Assembly (NCBI GenBank): GCA_964458275.1 | Contig: CAYWIE010000026.1 | Coordinates: 1-33,745, forward strand | Reading direction: 5' to 3' | From: HGM04593 sp964458275 | Lineage (GTDB): Bacteria; Bacteroidota; Bacteroidia; Bacteroidales; Bacteroidaceae | Length of the DNA: 33,745 nt | Shown here: positions 17,189 to 24,926 of the stretch, in pieces | Layout of the letters: every line of letters begins with the position of its first letter | Numbering within the stretch: position 1 is the stretch's first letter | Position numbers and translations under genes: made by a program | The notes under the pieces: model-generated | What the model was told of the DNA's origin: nothing | What the model saw: the letters and a program-made list of their open reading frames with translations, nothing else | Databases searched by the model: none

Positions 17189-18377
17189 CAATCCGCTTAC
17201 ACTCTCGACGCTCAACAGCCATGTGAGAGCAGCAATTGAAGAGCAGTTGCCCATGCGCTATTGGGTAACGGGCGAGCTATCCGAAGTGCGCACCGCATCC
17301 AACGGACACTGCTACATAGAGCTTGTGGAGCGCAACGAGACCACCGGCGAACTGCTGGCAAAGGCACGCGGCACAATATGGTCGCGCATATACTCGCTGC
17401 TCCGCCCCTACTTTTTAGAGCAGACAGGCAGCAATCTTGCGGTAGGGATGAAAGTGCTTCTGCAAGTAAAAGTAAATTTCCACGAGCTTTACGGATATTC
17501 ACTCGACGTGTGCGACATAGAGCCGGCATACACCCTCGGCGAAATAGCCCGCCACCGTATGCTCATCATAAAAAGGCTCACCGACGAAGGAGTCATCAAT
17601 CTGAACAAAGAACTGCCATTCCCCTTGCTTCCCAAACGCATAGCCGTAATATCCTCAGTTACAGCTGCCGGATATGGCGATTTCTGCGACCAGCTAAGCA
17701 ACAACCCTTACGGGTTCCACTTCAGCACAGCCCTTTTCGCAGCCCCAATGCAAGGCAGCAAAGTGGAAGAGGGGATAATATCGGCACTCAACGCCATAGC
17801 AAGCGACACAATCCCTTGGGATGTAGTGGTGATTATACGCGGCGGAGGAGCCACAAGCGACCTCACATGCTTCGAGACATACGACCTCGCCAACAACTGC
17901 GCCCAATTCCCAATACCGATAATTACAGGAATAGGACACCAGCGCGACGAGACCGTGCTCGACGCTGTGGCGCATACAGCCGCAAAGACCCCCACAGCCG
18001 TTGCTGAGATATTGATACACTCGATGCTTGCTCAAGCCGAAAGAGTAGCCTGTCTGCAACAGTCAATCTCCAATGCCACCACACGCCGCTTGACCGACGA
18101 GCGCCATCGTCTGCAAGGCATTTTGCATCGTCTGCCCAACGCGGCGATGCTCCTGCTCCAGCAGCAACAGCACCGCCTCGACCTCTACAAAGAACGTCTG
18201 CGTGCATACTCGCCCGACAATATATTGGCACAGGGGTACACCCTCACACTCAGCCGCGGACGCATAATAAAATCGGCGGCAGACATTGAGGAGGGCGACG
18301 TTATTACAACCCGCTTTGCCGATGGCGAAGCGATTAGCGATATTATTGATGTAAGAACAAACGACTATGACAAATGA
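17172..18377 (+). CDS. xseA: Exodeoxyribonuclease VII large subunit
   Basis: The 401-residue protein begins with an OB-fold nucleic-acid binding domain (about 12-110: RYWVTGELSEVRTASNGHCYIELVE) and continues with the ExoVII catalytic region (about 120-390). This includes PKRIAVISSVTAAGYGDF, VVVIIRGGGATSDLTCFE and PIPIITGIGHQRDETVLDAVAHTAAKTPTAVAE, all diagnostic. Together with XseB it forms the nuclease that digests single-stranded DNA to oligonucleotides in repair. It is somewhat shorter than the 456-residue E. coli protein. The start at 17172 overlaps mnmA by 17 nt; a second ATG follows at once at 17175. It overlaps xseB by 11 nt. Confidence 0.96.
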   Translation: MMGNNDNPLTLSTLNSHVRAAIEEQLPMRYWVTGELSEVRTASNGHCYIELVERNETTGELLAKARGTIWSRIYSLLRPYFLEQTGSNLAVGMKVLLQVKVNFHELYGYSLDVCDIEPAYTLGEIARHRMLIIKRLTDEGVINLNKELPFPLLPKRIAVISSVTAAGYGDFCDQLSNNPYGFHFSTALFAAPMQGSKVEEGIISALNAIASDTIPWDVVVIIRGGGATSDLTCFETYDLANNCAQFPIPIITGIGHQRDETVLDAVAHTAAKTPTAVAEILIHSMLAQAERVACLQQSISNATTRRLTDERHRLQGILHRLPNAAMLLLQQQQHRLDLYKERLRAYSPDNILAQGYTLTLSRGRIIKSAADIEEGDVITTRFADGEAISDIIDVRTNDYDK

Positions 18378-18582
18378 TACACAATACAGCTACACACAAG
18401 CGGTAGCCCGACTCGAAGAGATATTGCAGGCAATACAGAGCGGCAACGTAGAGATTGACACCCTCTACAGATTGCTCAAGGAGGCTGACGAGCTTATAAA
18501 ACTTTGCCGCACCCGTCTCTATGAGGTAGACGAAGAGGTGAAAATATTGCTCGACTCCATGAATGAAGATACTTTGTTATAG
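18367..18582 (+). CDS. xseB: Exodeoxyribonuclease VII small subunit
   Basis: This short 71-residue helical protein has the typical XseB pattern: SYTQAVARLEEILQAIQSGN, IDTLYRLLKEADELIKLCRTRL and EEVKILLD. It packs against XseA in multiple copies. The start codon lies inside the end of xseA, the usual arrangement for coupled translation. It is the last gene of the 14369-18582 run. Confidence 0.94.
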   Translation: MTNDTQYSYTQAVARLEEILQAIQSGNVEIDTLYRLLKEADELIKLCRTRLYEVDEEVKILLDSMNEDTLL

Positions 18583-18606
18583 AGAGACGGGAGAATAAAT
18601 CATTTT

Positions 18607-18673
18607 ATAACTATCCTGTTAATATATCTTTTCTCAATGAAGCAATGGGGCTTTTACTGGGCACGATAGTTAT
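18607..18673. promoter_or_regulatory. Long-range dyad in the GH97 leader region
   Basis: ATAACTATC at 18607-18615 is the exact inverse of GATAGTTAT at 18665-18673, separated by 49 nt. It lies 106-173 nt upstream of the GH97 start, near a possible -7 element TAACTTCG at 18719-18726. It may be an operator pair or the base of a stem; by length alone it could also be chance. Nothing else was found in the 197-bp gap from xseB. Confidence 0.35.
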
Positions 18674-18779
18674 TTATCGAAAACTTCTTATATTTCGTTT
18701 TTTTTCATTAACTTCGCCCAACATAGCATCAAACGAGCGAGAATCACAACCCTAATTAATAATCAAACACAATTAAAAG

Positions 18780-20732
18780 ATGAAGAAATTTCTTTCATTG
18801 GCAGTGGTAGCACTCATGACAGTGCTCACTGTATCGGCTCAGAAGACAGCCACACTATCTTCACCTTCGGGCGAGATTAAGGCCAATGTAAGCATCGAAG
18901 ACCAAAAGCTCTACTATTCTGTGGAGTTTGGCGGCAAAGAGGTGCTCACCAAAATGCCCATCGCCATGAAGTTCAGCAACGGTGTTGTTGCAGGTGAAAA
19001 GGTAAAATCGCTCAAACCCAAGACAAAGACCATCGAAGAGGTATTTGAGCCCGCAATCGCTGTACGTACAAGCAAGGCTAACATGAAGTACAACGAAAGC
19101 ACCTTCAACTTCGGAAAATACTCAGTTATCTTCCGTCTCTACGACGACGCAGTTGCCTACCGCTTCGTTACACGCTTCGGCAAAAAGGAGATCAACGTAA
19201 TTGACGAGACTGTAGCCTACAACTTCGCTAACGACAACAAGATTCTCTTCCCCGAAGAGGGTTCTATGTACACACACCAGGAGCGCAAGTTCATCGACAC
19301 AACAGTCGGCGCCATTGCAAAGAACAAATTTGCAAGCCACCCCATGCTCGCAACAGACAACGGCGTGAGAATGATTATCACAGAGGTTGATCTTGAGAGC
19401 TATCCCGGTGTTTACTACCAGAAGGGCGAAGGCAACACTTTCAAGGGCATCTTCCCCGCATACCCGCTTGAGACAGAGAAACGCTCTGACCGCGACATGG
19501 TTGTAACAAAGAGAGCAGACTTCATTGCAAAGACCACAGGCAACCGTTCATACCCCTGGCGTGCAGTAGTCCTTGCCGACAAAGACACAGAGCTTCTCGA
19601 GAGCAACACACTCTATGCTCTTGCATCACCCTCACGCATCGAGGACACATCATGGATTAAGCCCGGTAAAGTAGCTTGGGACTGGTGGCACAACTGTTCG
19701 CTCACAGGCGTAGACTTCCGTTGCGGCGTAAACACACAGACCTACAAATACTTCATCGACTTTGCATCTAAGAACGGCATCGAATATATCGTTCTCGACG
19801 AAGGCTGGTACGACATCAGAAAGAGCGTACTCGACATTGTTCCCCAGATTGACCTCGCAGAACTTATCCGCTACGGTAAGGAGAAGAACGTAGGCATCAT
19901 CCTCTGGATGACATGGTTGGGACTCGAAGAGAAGATGGACGAGGCTCTTCCCAAATTCAAGGAGTGGGGCGTAAAAGGTCTCAAGATTGACTTCATGCAG
20001 CGCGACGACCAGTGGATGGTAGACTGGTACTACAACACAGCCAAACGTGCAGCCGACCTACAGTTGCTCGTTGACTACCACGGTTCTTACAAGCCCACAG
20101 GTATCACACGCACATTCCCCAACATGCTTACATCTGAGGGTGTTTACGGTGGCGAGCAGAACAAATGGACAGACGATCTCTCACCCGAACACAATGTAAC
20201 TCTCGCATTCACCCGTATGGCATGCGGTCCTATGGACTACACACCCGGTGCTATGCGCAACTCTAAGAAAGGCGAGTTTGTTGAGCGTTACTACATCCCC
20301 ATGTCTCAGGGTACACGTTGCCACCAGCTTGGTATGTACGTAATCTACGAATCTCCCCTTCAGATGCTTTGCGACCGTCCTACAAACTATGAGAAAGAGG
20401 GCGACATGATGAAATATCTTGGCCCCGTTCCCACAACATGGGACGAGACACACGCTCTCGACGCAGTTGTAGGCGACTATGTTATCATGGCACGTCGCAA
20501 CGGCAACAAATGGTGGATGGGCGGAATGACCGACTGGTCTTCACGCAAAAAAGAGGTTACACTCGACTTCCTTGAGGCCGGCAAAGAGTACACAATGACT
20601 ATCTGGGAAGATGGCGTTAACGTACACAGAGATGCCGAAGACTACAAGATGAGCACACGCAAAGTGCGCAAAGGCGACAAAGTTCAGATCAACTTTGCTC
20701 CCGGCGGCGGCTTTGCTGCTACTATCGAATAA
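18780..20732 (+). CDS. Secreted GH97 glycosidase, retaining alpha-galactosidase type
   Basis: The 650-residue protein has a signal peptide (about 1-20), an N-terminal beta-sandwich (to about 280), a TIM barrel (about 290-560) and a C-terminal beta domain. LDEGWYD (339-345), GLKIDFMQRDDQ (400-411) and TSEGVYGGEQNKW (451-463) are GH97 signatures. The nucleophile position of the retaining alpha-galactosidase branch is Asp-404, with candidate acid/base Glu-459. Their spacing of 55 residues matches the 415/470 pair I recall for BT1871, whereas inverting SusB-type alpha-glucosidases use glutamates as bases. The codon use is strikingly biased (no ATA among 34 isoleucines), implying high expression. 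The gene ends at a strong terminator. Confidence 0.94.
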   Translation: MKKFLSLAVVALMTVLTVSAQKTATLSSPSGEIKANVSIEDQKLYYSVEFGGKEVLTKMPIAMKFSNGVVAGEKVKSLKPKTKTIEEVFEPAIAVRTSKANMKYNESTFNFGKYSVIFRLYDDAVAYRFVTRFGKKEINVIDETVAYNFANDNKILFPEEGSMYTHQERKFIDTTVGAIAKNKFASHPMLATDNGVRMIITEVDLESYPGVYYQKGEGNTFKGIFPAYPLETEKRSDRDMVVTKRADFIAKTTGNRSYPWRAVVLADKDTELLESNTLYALASPSRIEDTSWIKPGKVAWDWWHNCSLTGVDFRCGVNTQTYKYFIDFASKNGIEYIVLDEGWYDIRKSVLDIVPQIDLAELIRYGKEKNVGIILWMTWLGLEEKMDEALPKFKEWGVKGLKIDFMQRDDQWMVDWYYNTAKRAADLQLLVDYHGSYKPTGITRTFPNMLTSEGVYGGEQNKWTDDLSPEHNVTLAFTRMACGPMDYTPGAMRNSKKGEFVERYYIPMSQGTRCHQLGMYVIYESPLQMLCDRPTNYEKEGDMMKYLGPVPTTWDETHALDAVVGDYVIMARRNGNKWWMGGMTDWSSRKKEVTLDFLEAGKEYTMTIWEDGVNVHRDAEDYKMSTRKVRKGDKVQINFAPGGGFAATIE

Positions 20733-20760
20733 TAGGTATAACGATTATATCTGAAACAAC

Positions 20761-20797
20761 TGCGGCTGTGCCATGTGTGGCACAGCCGCAACTTTTT
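20761..20797 (+). terminator. Intrinsic terminator of the GH97 gene
   Basis: A perfect 13-bp stem (TGCGGCTGTGCCA / TGGCACAGCCGCA) with a TGTG loop at 20761-20790 is followed by ACTTTTTTAT. It lies 28 nt after the GH97 stop and separates it from the sigma factor leader. Confidence 0.95.
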
Positions 20798-20863
20798 TAT
20801 TATCCAAGAAGCTGTTTGATACGTCCGCCTGGATAGTTAAAAATCGCAAAATCCTGATTCTTC

Positions 20864-20935
20864 ACCCGCAGACCGCAAACAAAGCCGTTGGCGGGTTGTT
20901 TTATATTTCGGCACACAAAGTGCCGCATATAAAAC
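20864..20935 (+). promoter_or_regulatory. Structured leader of the ECF sigma gene
   Basis: Two inverted repeats are visible. ACCCGC (20864-20869) pairs with GCGGGT (20891-20896). A longer hairpin at 20898-20935 has GTTTTATAT + CGGCAC, loop ACAAA, GTGCCG + ATATAAAAC, interrupted by a 2/1-nt internal loop. The second ends 8 nt before the sigma ATG at 20944, where it would cover or abut the ribosome binding region. No good TAnnTTTG promoter was found between the terminator and this point. Confidence 0.55.
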
Positions 20936-20943
20936 TAAAATTT

Positions 20944-21450
20944 ATGGATGCTGCAAAATTTAGAAGAGAACTGCTGGAAGTTCAATCGGAGCTGCACCGC
21001 TTCGCATACAAACTGACAGCAGACAGAGATGAGGCGAACGATCTTTTGCAAGAGACATCACTTAAGGCCCTCGACAACATGGAGAAGTATATGCCCGACA
21101 CAAATTTCAAAGGGTGGATGTACACAATCATGCGCAACATATTCATCAACAACTATCGGAAGATTGTGCGCGACCAAACATTTGTCGACCACACAGACAA
21201 TCTCTATCACATCAACCAGATGCAGGAACTCGAAACAGAGTCTACCGAAAGCAACTACGACATCAAAGAGATACGCCGCGCCGTAAACAGCCTTCCCAGC
21301 GAATACAGGATACCGTTTGCAATGCACATTTCGGGATTCAAATACCGCGAAATTGCCGAAAAGCTGTCGTTGCCGTTAGGCACGGTGAAAAGCCGCATCT
21401 TCTTCACCCGTCAGCGTCTGCAATCGCAACTGCACGACTTTATCGCATAG
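20944..21450 (+). CDS. ECF-family RNA polymerase sigma factor
   Basis: The 168-residue protein has a sigma-70 region 2 (about 12-78: LHRFAYKLTADRDEANDLLQETSLKAL, FKGWMYTIMRNIFINNYRK) and region 4 (about 108-162: LPSEYRIPFAMHISGFKYREIAEKL, LPLGTVKSRIFFTRQRL), with no other domain. The ATG at 20944 is chosen because the open frame upstream to 20773 runs through the terminator and the hairpin leader. It resembles the widely conserved Bacteroidales ECF sigma of this length. No anti-sigma gene is adjacent. It converges with the DUF5103 gene, stops only 6 nt apart and with no terminator between, so the transcripts probably overlap. Confidence 0.92.
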   Translation: MDAAKFRRELLEVQSELHRFAYKLTADRDEANDLLQETSLKALDNMEKYMPDTNFKGWMYTIMRNIFINNYRKIVRDQTFVDHTDNLYHINQMQELETESTESNYDIKEIRRAVNSLPSEYRIPFAMHISGFKYREIAEKLSLPLGTVKSRIFFTRQRLQSQLHDFIA

Positions 21451-21456
21451 CCGCTG

Positions 21457-22707
21457 TCAATTGCGTTCGAGCTCGTAGGAGAGCTGCAACATACCGACAA
21501 GCCTATCGTAACGGCCACCGAAATCGCGGTGATATATCATTATAAGATATTCATTTTCTGTATTATAGAAATCTCCCTCGGCACGGGCTGTAATGCCCGT
21601 GTTCCCACCGCGGGGCACCCAAAGATATTGGTAGTTGTAGAGCCCCAACTTAAGCAATTGGACGCTGCGGTAAACTCCCTCGACCTCGTCGTACTGCATA
21701 CGGTTGTGTCTGCCGAAAAAGTTGCCGTTGAAATCGCCGCAAAGATAATAATCACCCTCGCCGTTGTATGGCGCGTCGAGGGTGAAATGTACTGCGACGT
21801 AATCTGCCTCAATCGGATGCCCCATGCCCTGAAGGGTGTTTATGAAATAACGCCCATTTTCGTCGCGGGAATTGGTGTATGTGGAACGGTCGTCGTCCAC
21901 ATAGAGTTCGGCATGGAAATAGGGTTCGGCAAACTCCACACGGTCGACATTCTGACCGGGCGCATAAGGGTCGGTAAGCTCGAAGCGACGATACTCATTG
22001 CCGCCCTTGAAGATAAGTTTCTCGTTGTAGACATATTGCAGCGAGGTACCGGTGATATATGTAGGCTTTATGCCGCTCACACAATTGTCGGGACGTCGGT
22101 TCTGATAGACGACCGGCTTAATGTCAGTCGCAGGAGACATTATATTGTATCCGCCCACGTGCACATCGAACGAGAGCTGCTGATGCGAATCGTTGGTGTC
22201 AATGTCGGTGTTTCCGCTGATTTTTGCCGAGATTTTCAGTTTCGGTTCAAGCGCGGCAAACGCATACACCGCAACGGGGGAATCAACTTCGTCGTCGAAA
22301 ATCTCAAGTTTATAATTGCCGGACGCCTTCAAGCGCACATCGTCATTGGGTATTGTAAAAGAGTAATGCGTATACAGCTGCGTGGTGTTTACGGAATTCT
22401 CCCAATCGTCAACAGGACGGTCGTTGAAGCCGTCAAGATAATCGATCTGATGCAGTTCCGACGGAGTCCAATCGGAATTACAGTGAGTGAGACGATAGGT
22501 GAAACGCTTATATTCATGCGAAAGCTCATCAAAAGCAAAATACAGTTCATCGTCGCTGCCAAGAGTAATGACAGCCGGTTTCGACCAATCGCCATTGAGC
22601 ACCATCTGCAATGATGCTATATTTGCCGACAGCGACCGCGCAAACTGCGCCGGGAGCAACAACGAGAACGAAAGCAGGAGTGCTGATAATACAAGTCTTT
22701 TCATCAT
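21457..22707 (-). CDS. DUF5103 protein, type IX secretion plug-like
   Basis: The 416-residue exported protein has a signal peptide (about 1-21) and beta-rich DUF5103 features: FAFDELSHEYKRFTYRLTHCNSDW near the N-terminus, YLDGFNDRPVDDWENSVNT, then GDFNGNFFGRHNRM and YNYQYLWVPRG near the C-terminus. A protein of this family was found as the periplasmic plug of the SprA translocon in the type IX secretion system of Bacteroidota, which is the basis for the name. No other type IX components are in the window, so the plug role is by family. It diverges from the DUF1460 gene and converges on the ECF sigma gene. A second ATG at 22704 is an alternative start. Confidence 0.88.
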   Translation of the reverse strand: MMKRLVLSALLLSFSLLLPAQFARSLSANIASLQMVLNGDWSKPAVITLGSDDELYFAFDELSHEYKRFTYRLTHCNSDWTPSELHQIDYLDGFNDRPVDDWENSVNTTQLYTHYSFTIPNDDVRLKASGNYKLEIFDDEVDSPVAVYAFAALEPKLKISAKISGNTDIDTNDSHQQLSFDVHVGGYNIMSPATDIKPVVYQNRRPDNCVSGIKPTYITGTSLQYVYNEKLIFKGGNEYRRFELTDPYAPGQNVDRVEFAEPYFHAELYVDDDRSTYTNSRDENGRYFINTLQGMGHPIEADYVAVHFTLDAPYNGEGDYYLCGDFNGNFFGRHNRMQYDEVEGVYRSVQLLKLGLYNYQYLWVPRGGNTGITARAEGDFYNTENEYLIMIYHRDFGGRYDRLVGMLQLSYELERN

Positions 22708-22776
22708 TTGCTGTAATTTGCCATAAATTTCTCACGCGAAGATAACACAACAAAGGCTCATTACAAAATAAGTTTG

Positions 22777-22784
22777 TACATTTG
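22777..22784 (+). promoter_or_regulatory. Probable -7 element for the DUF1460 gene
   Basis: TACATTTG matches TAnnTTTG and lies 65 nt before the ATG at 22850. A second match, TAAGTTTG, abuts it at 22769-22776. No TTTG was seen at -33 for either. Confidence 0.4.
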
Positions 22785-22849
22785 CATCAATGCAAAGGGA
22801 GGTTCTTCTGCCCTTTTTCACATTTTTTACAGCAAAACAACTATCCACA

Positions 22850-23701
22850 ATGAAAAACAGACTTCTTACATTCGCAATACTGCTATCACTATTCACCCAA
22901 CTGCATAGCAACGAAATACGCTACACGGCCGGCGACAGCATAAAAATTGAAAGGATGCTCCTCCGGCTAAAGCCTTTTAAAGCCGCCGACAGCGGCAAGC
23001 TGCTTCTCGAAGCCGGCAAACTATTCCTTGGCACCCCATACGTCGGCGGCACGCTCGACAGGGAGAAAACCGAGAGGCTGACAATAAACATCAGCGAAGT
23101 AGACTGCTCCACATTTGTTGAACAGGCACTTGCGCTTGTGCTTACAGTCCGTGAAGGCAAATGCGACTTTGGCACATTCTGCAAGAATCTCGAAAAGCTC
23201 CGCTACCGCAACGGCACCTGCAACGGGTATGACAGCCGCCTGCACTACTTCAGCTGGTGGGTAGAGGACAACGAGAAGAGAGGGCATGTTTACGAACTTT
23301 CGGGAAAAGCATTTGATGGAAGGCAGGCACTGCACCTCGACTTTATGAGCAAAAACCCCGACAAATACATGCAACTCGACGGCGACAGCACGCTGACTGC
23401 CAGAATCGCCACACATGAGCAACCATTCAGGAACACCACATGCCCCTACATGCCAAAAAGCAAACTGTCGTCAAGCGCAAGGAAACTCCCCATACGCAAT
23501 GGAGACATAATAGCCTTGGTAACCACAATAAAAGGCCTTGACGTATCGCATCAGGGAATCGCCGTGTGGAAGTCGGGCAAACTGCACATGCTGCACGCAT
23601 CGTCAAAAATGAAGAAAGTGATACTCGACCCCGTATCGCTATACGACTATCTTGCACCAAGGAAATCGGCACCGGGAATAAGGGTGGCAAGAGTAAAGTA
23701 A
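22850..23701 (+). CDS. DUF1460 N-acetylmuramoyl-L-alanine amidase-like protein
   Basis: The 283-residue exported protein has a signal peptide (about 1-20) and one domain of the DUF1460 family, a papain-like NlpC/P60 relative. The catalytic cysteine is in VDCSTFVEQ (Cys-86). LDVSHQGIAVW supplies the histidine (His-234), with a further His-249 in MLHASS. GTPYVGGTLD is a conserved early motif. Characterised relatives are amidases or endopeptidases acting on peptidoglycan fragments, so a role in wall turnover or recycling in the periplasm is likely. The ATG at 22850 is used because the upstream ATG at 22790 would add 20 hydrophobic residues before a good signal peptide. It diverges from the DUF5103 gene. 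Confidence 0.88.
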   Translation: MKNRLLTFAILLSLFTQLHSNEIRYTAGDSIKIERMLLRLKPFKAADSGKLLLEAGKLFLGTPYVGGTLDREKTERLTINISEVDCSTFVEQALALVLTVREGKCDFGTFCKNLEKLRYRNGTCNGYDSRLHYFSWWVEDNEKRGHVYELSGKAFDGRQALHLDFMSKNPDKYMQLDGDSTLTARIATHEQPFRNTTCPYMPKSKLSSSARKLPIRNGDIIALVTTIKGLDVSHQGIAVWKSGKLHMLHASSKMKKVILDPVSLYDYLAPRKSAPGIRVARVK

Positions 23702-23721
23702 ACATTCCCCGGCACACAACG

Positions 23722-23752
23722 TTGCTAATAACTCGAAAAATTGCTAAATTTG
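23722..23752 (+). promoter_or_regulatory. Promoter of the DUF5063 gene
   Basis: TTG at 23722-23724 and TAAATTTG at 23745-23752 are 20 bp apart, as in Bacteroidota promoters. The start codon at 23797 follows 44 nt after the -7 element. It probably drives the DUF5063, exonuclease and methyltransferase genes. Confidence 0.7.
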
Positions 23753-23796
23753 CAAACGAAATTTTTCTCACTCAAGAGCCGCGTAACAAAACAGAT

Positions 23797-24357
23797 ATGA
23801 CAAATAAAGAAGATATAGTATTTTCGCGCAACACAGTGGAATTCGTCACCGTTGCAGCCGAATATTGCGCATATATCGAACGCGCAAACGAACACACCCG
23901 CAAAGAGTTCACAAACACACTGCTTAAGCTCTTGCCCCTGCTCTACATAAAAGCACAGATGCTTCCCGAAGACACCCCAATCAACGACGAAGAACTCGAA
24001 ATATTCGTAACAGAAGACAGCTACGAAGTAGTACGTCTCACCCTGCTCGACATATTTGCCGAGGCAGACACCTACCTCGATGTCTTTGTAGCAGAGATGA
24101 AATACAGCGACACCCCCATAACAAAAAGCATATCGGAAGACCTTGCAGACATCTATCAGGATGTAAAGAACTTCGTAACCCAATTCAGCATAGGCATAAA
24201 CGAAACCATGCACGATGCGATACTCGAATGTCGCGAGCACTTCCGTCTCTATTGGGGACAGACCCTTGTGAACACCCTCCGTGCCCTGCACGACATCGAA
24301 TACAACCTGCCGTATGACGAAGAAAATGGCAATACAGAAGAGAATGAAGAGTTTTAA
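23797..24357 (+). CDS. DUF5063 protein
   Basis: This all-helical acidic protein of 186 residues begins MTNKEDIVFSRNTVEFV. It has no signal peptide, membrane segment or recognised catalytic motif, and is likely a cytoplasmic protein of the DUF5063 family, which is of unknown function. The open frame extends upstream to 23566, but that part overlaps the DUF1460 gene and the promoter at 23722-23752, so ATG 23797 is the credible start. Its end overlaps the exonuclease gene by 14 nt, suggesting coupled expression. Its steady position before this exonuclease in Bacteroidales, as I recall it, hints at a shared nucleic-acid role, which is unproven. Confidence 0.8.
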   Translation: MTNKEDIVFSRNTVEFVTVAAEYCAYIERANEHTRKEFTNTLLKLLPLLYIKAQMLPEDTPINDEELEIFVTEDSYEVVRLTLLDIFAEADTYLDVFVAEMKYSDTPITKSISEDLADIYQDVKNFVTQFSIGINETMHDAILECREHFRLYWGQTLVNTLRALHDIEYNLPYDEENGNTEENEEF

Positions 24358-24922
24358 TCCGACAATAGAGAAAAGCGAAATAGCCACACTCCCCACGGCA
24401 CAGTTCGAAGGCAGGATAATAACCATCGACACCGAAAAAGATGCCGACAAGGTTGCCGTCGCGCTATCCAGCGAAAAGGCAATAGGCATCGACACCGAGA
24501 CACGTCCGGCATTCCGCAAGGGCATACACCACAATGTATCGCTGCTGCAGCTCTCCACCGCAGACACATGCTTTCTCATACGGCTGTGTCGCACCGGACT
24601 TACCGACAGCATCGTCAGCCTATTGGAAAACGACGGCATAAAGAAAATAGGCGTATCGCTGCACGACGACTATCAAGCCCTCTCAAAACTGCGCAAGTTC
24701 ACACCCGGCAGTTTCCTCGACCTGCAAAAGGAGGTAAACAAATACGGCATAGAAGAGATGAGCCTGCAAAAGATATACGCAATAATATTCGGTAAAAAGA
24801 TATCGAAAAGCCAACGGCTCACCAATTGGGAAGCCGATGTGCTCACCGACAAACAGAAACTTTACGCCGCAACAGACGCATGGGCGTGTCTGAAAATATA
24901 CCAACACCTCGAAGAAAAGTAA
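24344..24922 (+). CDS. 3'-5' exonuclease, DEDDy family (RNase D-like domain)
   Basis: The 192-residue protein is one DnaQ-like exonuclease domain. The acidic residues are present: IDTET (Asp-50, Glu-52), LHDDY (Asp-108) and Y-x3-D in LYAATDAW (Tyr-174, Asp-178), the DEDDy arrangement. It lacks the HRDC domains of full RNase D, so it is a stand-alone exonuclease that could act on RNA or DNA ends. The start at 24344 overlaps the DUF5063 stop; the in-frame ATG at 24326 is an alternative, while 24281 would need a longer overlap. The methyltransferase gene begins 4 nt after the stop. Confidence 0.87.
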   Translation: MKSFNPTIEKSEIATLPTAQFEGRIITIDTEKDADKVAVALSSEKAIGIDTETRPAFRKGIHHNVSLLQLSTADTCFLIRLCRTGLTDSIVSLLENDGIKKIGVSLHDDYQALSKLRKFTPGSFLDLQKEVNKYGIEEMSLQKIYAIIFGKKISKSQRLTNWEADVLTDKQKLYAATDAWACLKIYQHLEEK

Positions 24923-24926
24923 CAAA

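Noticed and set aside
20821..20897. A riboswitch ahead of the sigma gene
   Set aside because: The inverted repeats do not match any riboswitch consensus I know, so only a structured leader is claimed.
20773..20943. Upstream extension of the ECF sigma reading frame
   Set aside because: The extension begins within the GH97 terminator and runs through the leader hairpins; the protein from ATG 20944 aligns with normal ECF length.
21529..22614. A 361-codon plus-strand frame opposite the DUF5103 gene
   Set aside because: No domain or plausible start context; the opposite strand encodes a well-formed exported DUF5103 protein.
23566..23796. Upstream extension of the DUF5063 reading frame
   Set aside because: It overlaps the end of the DUF1460 gene and a good promoter at 23722-23752.
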